From assembly GCA_000827265.1 (NCBI GenBank), contig KN834782.1, forward strand, positions 184,997-203,019: 18,023 bases of DNA, given 5' to 3'. The position numbers were made by a program, and so were the translations under genes. The notes beneath the pieces were generated by a model. That model ran no database searches and was not told where the DNA came from. It saw nothing but the letters and a program-made list of their open reading frames with translations. The stretch's first letter is position 1. Each line of letters begins with the position of its first letter. The DNA is from Collybiopsis luxurians FD-317 M1. Lineage: Eukaryota > Basidiomycota > Agaricomycetes > Agaricales > Omphalotaceae. This document shows positions 8,528-16,923 of the stretch, in pieces.

Positions 8528-10458
8528 CTACGAACTACTAGAAGAAGGTTTTGAAGGCGAGGCAGCAGCAAACTGCCCTCGGACCGACTCGAAAAGCTGC
8601 CGAAGCTGGGCGAGTTCTTCATCTTGCGACTTTGACTCTTCTGCTGCGACTCGACGGGCCTCCTCACTTGCAGCCAGCTTCTCCTTCAACTCCTCTATCT
8701 CACCATCCTGAGCTTCCATTGCTCCCCTTAGTTGTTGAACCTCCTATAAGATACCCTATCAAAACACTAAAACAGCTGAAAGAGAAGAAGGGAACTTACC
8801 GTCGACTGAACGTCACCCGTGAAATGTCGAACAAAGGATTTGAGTCGAGTCAGCTCTTCATCCTTATCCTTCAACTGCGAGTCACGCGAGATCACTTGTT
8901 CCTGCAGACGGAGATTCTTGGCCTCCAAACAATCTAACTTCTGCGACAAGGCGTGATATTCCCGATACGCTCGGAGGAGCTCATCTTGCTGAGCATCAAC
9001 GATATTGGCGGAAGACAAGTTGATCATCGAGAGGGACTCGATGAACTGGGTTAACCCGCTATTCGAAAACAGGGCGGGAGGTTCGGAAGAGGGATGATTC
9101 TATAAAGGGAACATCAAAACAATTAGCGATACAATGAAAAACCGGAAATAAAGAAGTTACGCACCAGTTGCTCCACAAGTTCATTAAAAAATGCCTTGAA
9201 CCATCCCATCCGCCAACGCCCAGAGATCTTGCTCTAATATCTTCTTACCAGGACCAGACAATAATTCAGCAATCCACATAACGACGCACTCGATCGCAGT
9301 TCGTATCACTGAAACAGGAATTAGTTAGAACGGCGACATGAATGGAAGAATAGTGAAACTCACTTTTGTCCCGAGTAGTGGAAGAGTCGTCGGAAGGGTC
9401 TTGCTTAACGAGAGGTTTGAAAAACCAGGTTTTCAAACCAGAAACCTCGCAATAGGACCGGTTGTCAATGGCCTTCCAGATGGGGGAGGGAGGTGTCGGA
9501 ACAGGAACAGGGGGAGGAGGAACTTCTTCGGGATAGTCCAAGGTCATGGCGTCCAGCTCTTCCAGAGCTCCCATCTCCACGTCGACATCTGCGGTGTCAC
9601 GAATGACCTCCTTCCCCTTGCGAGATGAAGTCGGAACAATTGGTTCGTGACTCGGCTCCCCTAGATGCACCCTTTCCTCTCGAAGGAGTTGACTCTTTCG
9701 AAATGCATCTGAAGAAATGACTAGAAGATAATGAGTAATGATAATAACCCTAGACTCATCGAACTCACCAGCTTTCCTTCTTCCTTCTGGAGTCCTCGGC
9801 CTGTCCGACGATAAACCCAACTCTTCTGGATGACTACAGTAGTAAGGGGTTTTTCGCAACCCCGCTGTTAAGGCATTCCATTCTTCGCCCCGAATAGGAA
9901 ACAGCCCTCGACTTGACACGATACGATAAGCGACGATGAGGGGGAGCTTAGCGAGGATGTGGAATTGAAGGAGACAAAAGATACTCTTGAAGGAACAAAA
10001 CTTCTTACTAGAAGGATAGTTCGCTTCGCAAGTACCGCACGATAAAGAGTTTGGGCGAAGGGAGCATGAGGAGTGAAGATTATGCGACTCACAATATTCG
10101 CAAGATGGATAGCTCCCAAAAATCTTCCTCCACTCTTCGATATCTACCCTATCCAAAACCTCAGGACTTGAGTTGGCCAGATACGCATCTTCATAGATGG
10201 GCTGGAGGCCGGTAGGAAGGGAAGTGGGAACTCTGTCTGTTATGGAGATGGAGGGATACCAGAGTTGCGTGCTGCATTCAAAGGCCACACGCCGCATTTT
10301 CTTGGCCATTGGGGGAGCTGAAGGAAGAGCGTTGGAGAAGGAACTACAGAGGCCGATTGGAGAGGCTGCGGAACCCTGAGGATCAGTCGGGGCTTCGACC
10401 CTCCTGAATTACTTGAAGACACAATAGGTTGGTCGGGAAACGTTTGAGAGGACGACAT
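8528..10458 (-). CDS. Antisense gene 1 of the retrotransposon, five exons, Cys cluster and coiled coil, two indels
   Basis: I do not recognise a named family. ATG at 10458 (MSSSQTFPDQP). Inferred exons: 10458-9769, 9708-9364, 9308-9165, 9099-8800 and 8743-8528, about 560 residues. Donors are GTGAGT, GTGAGT, GTGCGT and GTAAGT; all acceptors are CAG or TAG, and phases agree across all four introns. Near residues 119-155 the Cys pattern C-x2-C-x8-C-x8-C-x2-C-x9-C (plus 10102 to 9995) resembles a Zn2Cys6 DNA-binding cluster with wider spacing. The middle is acidic and Pro-rich (PPPPVPVPTPPSP). The last two exons form a long Glu/Leu/Gln coiled coil with a Ser-rich tail. Two one-base shifts break this copy, near 10395 and near 9205; no nonsense codon is present. 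A GTGAGT at 10092 inside exon 1 is a possible alternative donor, but splicing there would break the frame. Confidence 0.7.
8744..8799 (-). other. Intron 4 of antisense gene 1
   Basis: GTAAGT donor, TTATAG acceptor, 56 nt, phase 0. It joins two coiled-coil exons that lie in different frames. Confidence 0.75.
9100..9164 (-). other. Intron 3 of antisense gene 1
   Basis: GTGCGT donor, internal GCTAAT branch-like site, TTTATAG acceptor, 65 nt, phase 0. Exon 3 meets it in a frame that needs the indel near 9205. Confidence 0.65.
9309..9363 (-). other. Intron 2 of antisense gene 1
   Basis: GTGAGT donor, CTAACT branch-like site, GTTTCAG acceptor, 55 nt, phase 1. Removing it switches to a frame with clear coding sequence (IAELLSGPGKKILEQDLW). 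Confidence 0.75.
9709..9768 (-). other. Intron 1 of antisense gene 1
   Basis: GTGAGT donor, TTCTTCAG acceptor, 60 nt, phase 1. Its length is a multiple of three and it has no stop, so the frame stays open whether or not it is removed. The translated intron is rich in Ile, Leu and Thr and unlike its charged neighbours. Confidence 0.65.
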
Positions 10459-10506
10459 AGTGGTAAGAGAAAGAGAGGAAATTGACTCAAAAACCCAGAG
10501 TGCCAG

Positions 10507-10513
10507 CTTTATA
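10507..10513 (-). promoter_or_regulatory. TATA box for antisense gene 1
   Basis: On the minus strand TATAAAG lies about 50 bp before the ATG at 10458, followed by a pyrimidine-rich leader (CTCTCTTTCTCTTACC) directly before the start. This supports a dedicated promoter inside the element rather than LTR-driven antisense transcription. Confidence 0.55.
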
Positions 10514-10579
10514 AGGGCTTCGGACTTAGAGTTTTTTGATCAAAATTTGGCATCCGGCATATCGAAACTCAATCTGACG

Positions 10580-10620
10580 GCGAACAGTCACGACACCGTG
10601 TCGCATCAAAAGCGACGCGT
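10580..10620. repeat. CpG-rich short palindromes upstream of antisense gene 1
   Basis: CGACACCGTGTCG (10591-10603) is a 6-bp-arm palindrome. It overlaps a second hairpin, GTCGC (10600-10604) with GCGAC (10612-10616). The stretch is dense in intact CpG, in contrast with the CpG-depleted gag-pol. A regulatory role is inference. Confidence 0.4.
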
Positions 10621-10636
10621 CCTTTCGAGGGCTCAA

Positions 10637-10654
10637 GGACCTTAGGGGGGGTAA
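10637..10654 (+). other. Polypurine tract at the 3' LTR
   Basis: The sequence ggaccttaggggggg, then taa, ends directly before the LTR start TGTTATG. This is the expected place and composition of the plus-strand primer for reverse transcription. Confidence 0.8.
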
Positions 10655-10830
10655 TGTTATGCCCTACGCTATTTTTTCCGCTCTTTCCAACCAGTACACT
10701 CACAACACGACTCGATAATAGTCTTACCAATCAACTCAGCTCTCCAAACCCGACACACATTTTGCAAGGCGAACTAACCCGTTGCTCATTCCAAACTTCT
10801 ATTCACAAGGCCACATGTCTTCCTGCAGAG

Positions 10831-10838
10831 TATAAAAG
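10831..10838 (+). promoter_or_regulatory. LTR TATA box
   Basis: TATAAAAG, identical in the second LTR copy (17409-17416). It probably marks the U3/R boundary, with transcription starting about 30 bp further on. Confidence 0.7.
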
Positions 10839-10946
10839 CCTTGTACCTACATCTCTCATGATAATGCTGTTATTACCTGAACTATCTTGATCTGTGTTGT
10901 TTCTGTTCTCTTGTTCACTAGTCTATAATATTATTCTGCTTAACAC

Positions 10947-11098
10947 TGAGTCGAGCAAACCCCATTGACACTGAGTCACTGGCATATCCACTTCTCACTT
11001 GTCGAACCGATCGACAAGACTATTCGACTGCCGTAGCCTCTCGAATATTCTGTCTCGTAGGGTAAACGGACACTGAGTCACGAACCTTCTGAGTCAAC
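10947..11098 (+). promoter_or_regulatory. Cluster of TGAGTCA (Gcn4/AP-1-type) sites in the LTR
   Basis: TGAGTCA occurs at 10982-10988, 11076-11082 and 11092-11098, with a one-base variant TGAGTCG at 10947-10953. Three are embedded in a repeated ACACTGAGTC. TGA(C/G)TCA is the known site of Gcn4/AP-1 bZIP factors. The sites lie downstream of the TATA box. Binding is not shown. Confidence 0.5.
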
Positions 11099-11430
11099 CC
11101 TCGTTAATACCGTCTTAACGAGTCCTTTCAATATACAATCTCTAGTCACACCGAGCTACTAGAATTGTTATTCGACACTCGAGGATCATTCCTCTATATC
11201 AAATACTCAAACCGTACAGGACTCGATCACTTGTCGTACGTAGCGACTCCCCATCGCGTACTCTGTCTCGGCTGTGGTATAATAAATTACTTTCTACTCA
11301 CTGAACCTGCTACAAGCTTCTAACAACAAAGGTAGTAAAGGTCCTAACATCAGGCTTGTCAGTCTTTATTCACTTTTCTGAGTCCCATATCTGATCAGAT
11401 ACCACAGGACAGGACAGGATAGGTTATTAA

Positions 11431-11938
11431 ATAGGCTTGAAGCAATTTGACTTACTAGATGATGTAAATCCAGTCCACCTGTTGGGTCATTATATTGGTC
11501 AGGAGTTAACATTTTGAACTCCTCAAAAAAAGCTCCCTATCTGTACCCTACATTGACGCTGCTTATGGTCAACCCCCTTGGTTCCATCCTTCTGCGAGTA
11601 AGTGCAGTACCTCTTGACAACCCTTGCTGCGACTTGCAAATTGATGAATATCACAGGGAGAGGTATGGGTAACATGTAAATTGTTGCGTCAAGTTTTGAA
11701 TTGAAACTTGCTCCATGTATCGAGTAATTGTTGCAAAGTCAAAGACAAACAAATAAGTAGCATCGACTATGTACACTTCACTTTCATGTCTTTGGACCAC
11801 TGTTCCACTTGGATGCAGACTCCAGTTCAGAAGCAGTATGGCAATTCACATTGGGATGCTGTTCAATATTGTTGTCTGTGCTGACTGAGTGCAGAACAGT
11901 CTCAAGAGTCTTGTCAAGAGTGTTCAATATTAATTTAG
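11431..11938 (+). other. Coding-like remnants between the LTR and the Ulp1 gene
   Basis: An open stretch at 11431-11514 (FDLLDDVNPVHLLGHYIGQE) and another frame from about 11510 to 11597 (VPYIDAAYGQPPWFHPSA) read like protein. The second ends at a consensus GTAAGT donor at 11598, with a possible acceptor at 11655-11656 (59-nt intron). They may be 5' exons of the Ulp1-domain gene downstream. The family was not recognised, and the frames do not join cleanly. The rest of the stretch shows nothing clear. Confidence 0.35.
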
Positions 11939-13564
11939 TGCGACTGTGCATTGCCGGCTGACTCGACATCACCAAGCTTTGATGTTCAATTGATGTTGGG
12001 TAATTACTGCTCTTTCTTCTATCACACATTCAATACTATGTTGTCAAAAGCCTGTAGTACGGAAGTTGATCGTGACTGCCAAAGTAAGTTCAGTGTACCA
12101 GTTGGCCATTGCAAACTATATATAACATGTAAACCAGGGATTAGGATTCCATTGATCTCCGAAGTCATCCAACTGCCCACAGGAGTTTTGAGCACTCACA
12201 TTCAAAAACTGAAGGAAGATGTTAGCTGTTGGTTTCTGGAGGCTGGGTTTCCACTACCTCCATGCATGGTAATAGCCAATGGATCCTCTTTTCTCAAATC
12301 TGAAATTGATTCCTGGATGGAACTGATGAGTGAAGTTGCTGGGCGAAAGGCAGAAGGCCAGTGGAGAAATTTGACTTCAGGAAAGATTGAATTGTATTTG
12401 CTAACAATGAAACAAAGAAACGAGTTTCACATTATAGAAACCAAGAGAAAAGTACTCACTAGCAGCTTTCATGACATAGCAGGACTGTGTGACATCCATG
12501 GGCATCCATTGCTATCTACCATCATTTCCAAGCAATGACTACTATTCTTCTGTGCTGGCCTGGTTTTTCTAGCAATGAGCCAAGGGCTGGAGCAAACGCT
12601 AAACTCCTGGAGAGATACTCATGCACAAGTTGCAAGCACGTTGCTAGATGAGGTGCACTTTTCACAGCAGGAATGTTGATCTTAATCCACTCATGCTCAC
12701 TTCTCCAGCAACTAGTACTCATGAAAAGCAGGAATTGGAGCTATCACATACCAAAAACTGCTTGGAACGACGACTACATCATCAGTCACAAAGATTTGGA
12801 CCAAATGTCCTCAATGAAGTGGCTCAACTCCAATCTCATTGATGTGTTTATCTTGAAACTCAATGTCAAGTTTTCATCGCCAATCTGTAATAGACATGTG
12901 GCTTTTTTTGATACCAATTTTGCTTTTTATTATATACTACTGGGAACAAAAGAGCACAAAACACTAAGGAATTCTGATGGCGCACTAAGATCCAAACTGT
13001 TAAGGGTGAGTCTTCTCATTTCCAGCTGGCTTCTGTGCATCTCACTCACTTGCATCACATCCAGGCTCTTCAAGATCGGTCCAACAATGGAAATGTTACG
13101 CTTGTCTTTCCTCTCAATATGAACAATACTCACTGGTTCATTGGTGTAATAAGTGGAGCTTCTTCTGTGGTCAAGTTATTTGACTCAATCAGTGGAAGCT
13201 TGAGCGTTCCGGCTTACCAGAGAGCATATGTGGTGAGTTCTTGTGGCTTGCCATTTTGGCAAAATCTCATCGAAAATTCTCAGAACATGATAAAGCTGTG
13301 GAAGATACTTGCAGAAGTGTGTTCTACAGCTGTAGATTGGGATTAGAAACTGATCCTTCCTCCAAAGGTATGCGAGTTGCTACACAGGCTTCTGACACTA
13401 ATGCATCGACTTTCAAGATACCGAGGCAAATTAATAACTCTGACTGTGGTATCTTTGCCATTATGTATATGATTCACCTGGGCTATGGTCCACAGATTAA
13501 CCACAAGCTAGTACCAGTTTTATATCACCTACCTTTGAGCTCCCAAAATATGGCTGGAATGTGA
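11939..13564 (+). CDS. Spliced gene with Ulp1-type (C48) SUMO-protease domain
   Basis: The C-terminal part is a Ulp1-like cysteine protease; the family cleaves SUMO precursors or conjugates, and copies also occur in fungal DNA transposons. Probable exons: about 11939-12083, 12138-12451, 12575-12652, 12709-13005, 13065-13232, 13284-13331 and 13388-13564, with introns of 51-59 nt that keep phase (donors GTAAGT at 12084, GTGCAC at 12653, GTGAGT at 13006 and 13233, GTAGAT at 13332). The join between 12451 and 12575 is unresolved. The domain starts at WLNSNLID (near 12820), then shows His in NNTHW (13131), Asp in LFDS (13182), the Gln of RQINNSDCGIF and nucleophile Cys (13445), so the catalytic set is complete. 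The N-terminal 200 residues match nothing I know. Host gene or transposon protease cannot be decided here. Confidence 0.68.
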
Positions 13565-13852
13565 TTGCTTTTACTCGGGGAGATGGAATTGTGAATTGTA
13601 ACTGTAAAAAGAAATTGAAATTTATGCTACAGTACCCATGTTGAATGAATAAGTTCACCCAGTGACGCACTAATGGGCAGCTATTGAGTTGCGTGATTTG
13701 GTTTTTATTGTTATCTAGACAGTTCCTTTTGCTAATCTTCATGCTCTTTCTTTGGCTTTCTCAGAACAATACTTGCCCACATTCAGTCTGTTAGGTCTTT
13801 CAAGTCTGTTTGTTTCTCTACTTAAGTCCAGGCTTACAAAGGGCTCATTTAG
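13565..13852. other. Spacer without recognised features
   Basis: A/T-rich sequence between the Ulp1-domain gene and the RING gene. No convincing ORF, repeat or RNA gene is visible; it would hold the terminator of one and the promoter of the other. Confidence 0.4.
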
Positions 13853-14700
13853 ATGAATGCGCAAACTTTGTTCTCCAATACAGTGGCCTTTGTCTTTTGT
13901 CCACTCACCCATACAACCTATTTTACTATAAATGCTTCAAGTTCAAAAATTTTTTATGCATCATTGGCTCTCTTTCCTGTTCCCCCAATCCCTTTCCCTT
14001 ATCATGCTTTTGAAACCCTCTCATCCCATGATTCTTTGAAGTCAGCAGACAAGACCCTTCCTCCCTCAGTCAGCAAAGGTTGTCACTCTAGCAGTGGGTA
14101 TCTGAAGCCATTCAATACTGGTGTTTCTTGCTTATATATCTCACCCAGTCTGGCTCAATACCCTGAACAATGGTTTCTCTGCATGCAGTAAGTCTGATGT
14201 TTCTACTCCTCGCATACATGACTCGCACTTACGCCAACTAGCGCCCTTCAAAGCGCAGCAGATGTTACAGTGGCAGATCCAGTCACTGCCCCAGAAGATC
14301 TGCTTGTTCAATTCAGGAACCCATACACGTTAATGATTCTGGAATGTCAGCTGATGCCATGCAAAATCTCTTAAAGACCACATGCCCCCAATGCTCAAAA
14401 CTCGCCTTTCAACCCCAGATGTAGGTTCCTTTGACTGATGTAGGTTGGTTTATACACTGATTTCTGTAATGAAGGGTGCTTTGTGGCCACACTTTCTGTG
14501 CAAATTGCATATCTGAAATCCAATCCCAAGCAATAATTTGCCAGGTTCCAACCAAATGCACTGTTTGTCAAAGTTTTCTTTGGCATCCTCCTGCACCCTG
14601 TGTTTCCCTACACCACCAAATAGACTCGATTGCAAAGGCAGAGGGTATTGCTACTCCAAGGAGGCTTAGGCCCCAAACAATTTGGCCTAGTCATATATAG
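13853..14700 (+). CDS. RING-finger protein, spliced, upstream exons uncertain
   Basis: RING fingers usually act as E3 ubiquitin ligases. The finger is assembled across a 54-nt intron (14421-14474, GTAGGT to GAAG, phase 2). The exon before it ends in CPQCSKLAFQPQM and the next begins with VLCGHTFCANC, followed by KCTVC, giving C-x2-C-x11-C-x-H-x2-C-x2-C-x16-C-x2-C, a C3HC4 RING-HC. The tail (IDSIAKAEGIATPRR) resembles the helix that often follows fungal RINGs. Upstream coding is seen at 13853-14130 (Ser-rich) and 14190-14260, but frames there shift and a stop at 14239 in the RING frame has to be spliced out. The gene may be eroded. Confidence is high for the RING, low for the 5' structure and for the start at 13853. 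Confidence 0.6.
14421..14474 (+). other. Intron splitting the RING finger
   Basis: GTAGGT donor, AATGAAG acceptor, 54 nt, phase 2, containing in-frame stops. Removal restores a standard Cys/His spacing, which supports the boundaries. Confidence 0.65.
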
Positions 14701-15023
14701 ATATATATCATTTGAACAGTGGTGATTTTTCTTTCTGGTCATCCATTACACTCCTGTTTGTAATCCTCACTGGTAGTACGTATACTAGATGCAATTATAG
14801 TACATTCCTCCTTATTTTTAATAATTCTACTCTTCTCTAATACTTACATATAAAAAATATCTTGATTTGTGAATTTGCCAAGTTACATCGCCACATGAAA
14901 TGTTCTGAATGCTTTTGGGTCCTCGCTTTCCTTTGTACTTATATTTCTCCTTTTGCATTCTCATTCTGCAATGTGTTAATCACATTGATATAACTCTCAC
15001 TTCGTCATTGCTTGATTCTTGGA
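14701..15023. other. A/T-rich spacer without recognised features
   Basis: It begins with a TATATAGATATATATC stretch and stays A/T-rich. No ORF of note, repeat or RNA gene was seen. Confidence 0.4.
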
Positions 15024-15161
15024 TGGCATATCCTCTCCATAACCTGTGAGCTACACTTTTGGCACCCCAAAGATGACAGTCGCTATATATCAGTTCTTCA
15101 AACAATTGATAATGCTTTGGTTGACAGCCGCCCACTCAACCAAGCCGACTTGAATGCCTGA
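15024..15161 (+). CDS. Orphan coding fragment, 3' end of an unknown gene
   Basis: An open frame of 45 codons ends with TGA at 15159-15161 and reads like protein (ELHFWHPKDDSRYISVLQTI, then a polar tail). It has no nearby start and could be the last exon of the RING gene or the end of another, lost gene. It stops 19 bp before the cyclo-ligase start, which is very close for two separate genes. Family not recognised. Confidence 0.35.
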   Translation, partial: WHILSITCELHFWHPKDDSRYISVLQTIDNALVDSRPLNQADLNA

Positions 15162-15180
15162 ACTCCTTGCTCGTGCAGCC

Positions 15181-16067
15181 ATGTTGTCGACCATACAAAG
15201 TCAGAAAGGGCTCTTCGAAAGTCTATGTCCACTGCACTTTGCTCACTGGATCCATCATACGTCAAGTAAAAATGTAATCTTCCTGTCTGTAACTGTAAAG
15301 GTAATTGAATACGACTACCAAATAGCTTGCACAATAGCTGCAAAGGTATCATTACTTCCTGTATTTCAAGATTACAACAGCCTGAGCTGCTTCCTCAGCA
15401 TGCCATCTGGAGAAGTAGACATGTCTGGAATTGTTGCAGACATCCTTGCATCAGTTTTGTTCTCCCTATCTTGAGCTGTGTTTAACCTAAACCTAGGCTA
15501 ACATCAGCCTATCAGGAAATAAGTCCTTACTCATACCAAAAATGTCCCAAAATGGTTCTATGGAGTTTTTGAAGGTACATAAGCAGGTTGACCTTGACAT
15601 GCGTGCCCCTTACCAAGTGGTTTATGAGGCACAAGAGCCTTCCAATGAGTGGAAAGGAAAGCCTCATCCAAATGGTCAGTTCAGATTTTAAACCTTCTTC
15701 CTTCGCTAATCATAGTTCAAAGGGATAGATGTTGTGTTAGATTTGACTCTAGTCCCTGGTATGTACAAACTATCTCTACTCACTGAAGACATTCAATTTT
15801 TCATAGGTGTAGCCTTCGATCGTTTAATGTCTTACCTTGGATTTGGACTTGGTAAAGGGTACTACGATAGGTATATTACACGATACATAGCTAGTGGAAG
15901 ACAGCATCCTTAACTAGGCAGGTCATTGATTCCAAATTTTGAGGTCAAATGTTGGAGTGGCATTAGCTTCTCATGAGCAACTACTGGATTCATCCATTTC
16001 AACTAGCGAGCATGACTGCAAGATGGATGTCATTGTTATGCTGGATGAAGTTGTGATGGTTTGGTAG
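15181..16067 (+). pseudogene. FAU1: 5-formyltetrahydrofolate cyclo-ligase (methenyl-THF synthetase), broken
   Basis: The enzyme converts 5-formyl-THF and ATP to 5,10-methenyl-THF in one-carbon metabolism. Blocks in the right order: start MLSTIQSQK then ALRKSMSTALCSLDPSY (15181-15265), IAAKVSLLPVFQDYNS then CFLSMPSGEVD and IVADILAS (15319-15453), LLIPKMSQNGSMEFLKVH (about 15530-15580), LVPGVAFD (15749-15818, over a clean 48-nt intron at 15759-15806), the nucleotide-binding signature GLGKGYYDRYITRYI, and SEHDCKMDVIVMLDE before TAG at 16065-16067. The blocks cannot be joined in phase: one base is missing near 15209, three further junctions do not match, and a TAA follows the signature near 15911. 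It therefore looks like a decayed gene. The identification is firm; unusual introns could account for part of the mismatch. Confidence 0.82.
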
Positions 16068-16284
16068 GTATAGAAAGGGGGACAAAAGCAAAATTCAAAG
16101 GATCAATATATCGTCATTGAGATCTCCTTAAATCTGCCTATCTGCCTCCAATCTAGCGTCTCCTGGGTACGGCCAATAAAGCAAGCTTTGACTATGATGT
16201 ACATTCCAAGGAGACCTGATGCCCTTGACCAACGGTGGAACTTCTGTATTCGTGTCGTGACAATAAAATTATGTGGGATAGGGT

Positions 16285-16690
16285 TTATTCTGCAAGATCA
16301 TCAGAAAAGCTTGAAATGGCCAAATGATACAAGAACTGATAAATCTGCATCCTCGCAGCATACAAAGTGGAAGCATCAGGCACTGTGTCTAGAAATGGAT
16401 CTACACCCGCATCCTTAAACAATTCCAAAAAGCTTGAGCTAACTTTTGCGGGATACACAACATCTCCTAAACAATGCACGAGTTTTACAGGTACTTTAAT
16501 CTTTGCTGGATAATGAAATCTAAGGTAGTAATTTGATATAAACACTTATTAATAAGAAATAATTTGATTAGCTTATGCTTCAATACTAGCACTATGATGG
16601 TCTTTCAATATGAGCTCCAGAGCACCTCCCACAGCATCAAATAGAGCATCATCATCAGTTTCTTCGGCGCTGATACCCTCCACCCATGCA
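16285..16690 (-). pseudogene. Alpha/beta-hydrolase remnant
   Basis: On the minus strand 16545-16285 encodes VPVKLVHCLGDVVYPAKVSS, then a helix ending DAGVDP, a beta strand and VPDAS. This matches the C-terminal part of alpha/beta-hydrolases, where GD carries the acidic residue and a PGAPH-type motif the catalytic His. The His is absent here (ASTLYA follows). An upstream piece on the same strand (16683-16573, GISAEETDDDALFD then VGGALELILKDH) fits the lid region and ends at TAA. No nucleophile elbow (G-x-S-x-G) is found. Decayed fragment; substrate unknown. Confidence 0.42.
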
Positions 16691-16923
16691 TTGTGTATTG
16701 CCTTTTGCTACCTCTTGCAGCTGTATATTATATTGGTAAATACAATGGGAGAAGCGTTTGCAAACTTATCCTACCTTGTCAAGTCCTAAGGATGATAGCA
16801 AAAATAATGAGAGAACTATACGGGCACCATCGTTGCCCATATAGAGCCCAAAGAGATGACACGGGGGAATCCCCAGTGTGCCCTAACAAGACAATTTTAG
16901 TCAGAGTACCCACAGAATAGTCT
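16691..16923. other. Stretch without recognised features
   Basis: An open plus-strand frame of 75 codons exists, but its composition gives no support for a gene. Nothing else was seen. Confidence 0.3.

Larger units (their letters stand above)
1..11349 (+). mobile_element. Ty3/Gypsy chromovirus LTR retrotransposon, 5' end outside window, decayed
   Basis: Seen: in order, Gag with CCHC knuckle, protease, reverse transcriptase, RNase H, integrase and chromodomain, then an antisense two-gene cassette, a polypurine tract and a complete LTR starting TGTTA and ending TAACA. The PR-RT-RH-IN order is that of Ty3/Gypsy (Metaviridae), and a chromodomain after the integrase defines chromoviruses. The 5' LTR, primer-binding site and upstream target duplication lie before base 1, so the family cannot be named and target duplications cannot be tested. 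The internal region in view is already about 10.65 kb, long for a fungal element, largely because of the antisense cassette. Eight in-frame TGA stops, a pol frame break and lost catalytic residues show it is non-autonomous now. Confidence 0.93.
10655..11349 (+). repeat. 3' long terminal repeat, complete (695 bp)
   Basis: It begins TGTTATGCCC after the polypurine tract and ends GTCCTAACA, giving 5-bp inverted ends TGTTA/TAACA. The first 526 bp recur at 17233-17758 without indels, which confirms the left boundary. The right boundary is inferred from the TAACA end. The following bases are tcagg; the matching target duplication would lie outside the window. It contains TATAAAAG at 10831-10838, AATAAA at 11281-11286 (possible poly(A) signal) and four TGAGTC motifs. 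Confidence 0.88.

Noticed and set aside
8551..8937. Plus-strand ORF of 128 codons between pol and the 3' LTR, a candidate env-like gene
   Set aside because: It crosses two antisense exons and their intron in the wrong strand and shows no signal peptide or membrane segment. The coiled-coil coding signal and intron borders are on the minus strand.
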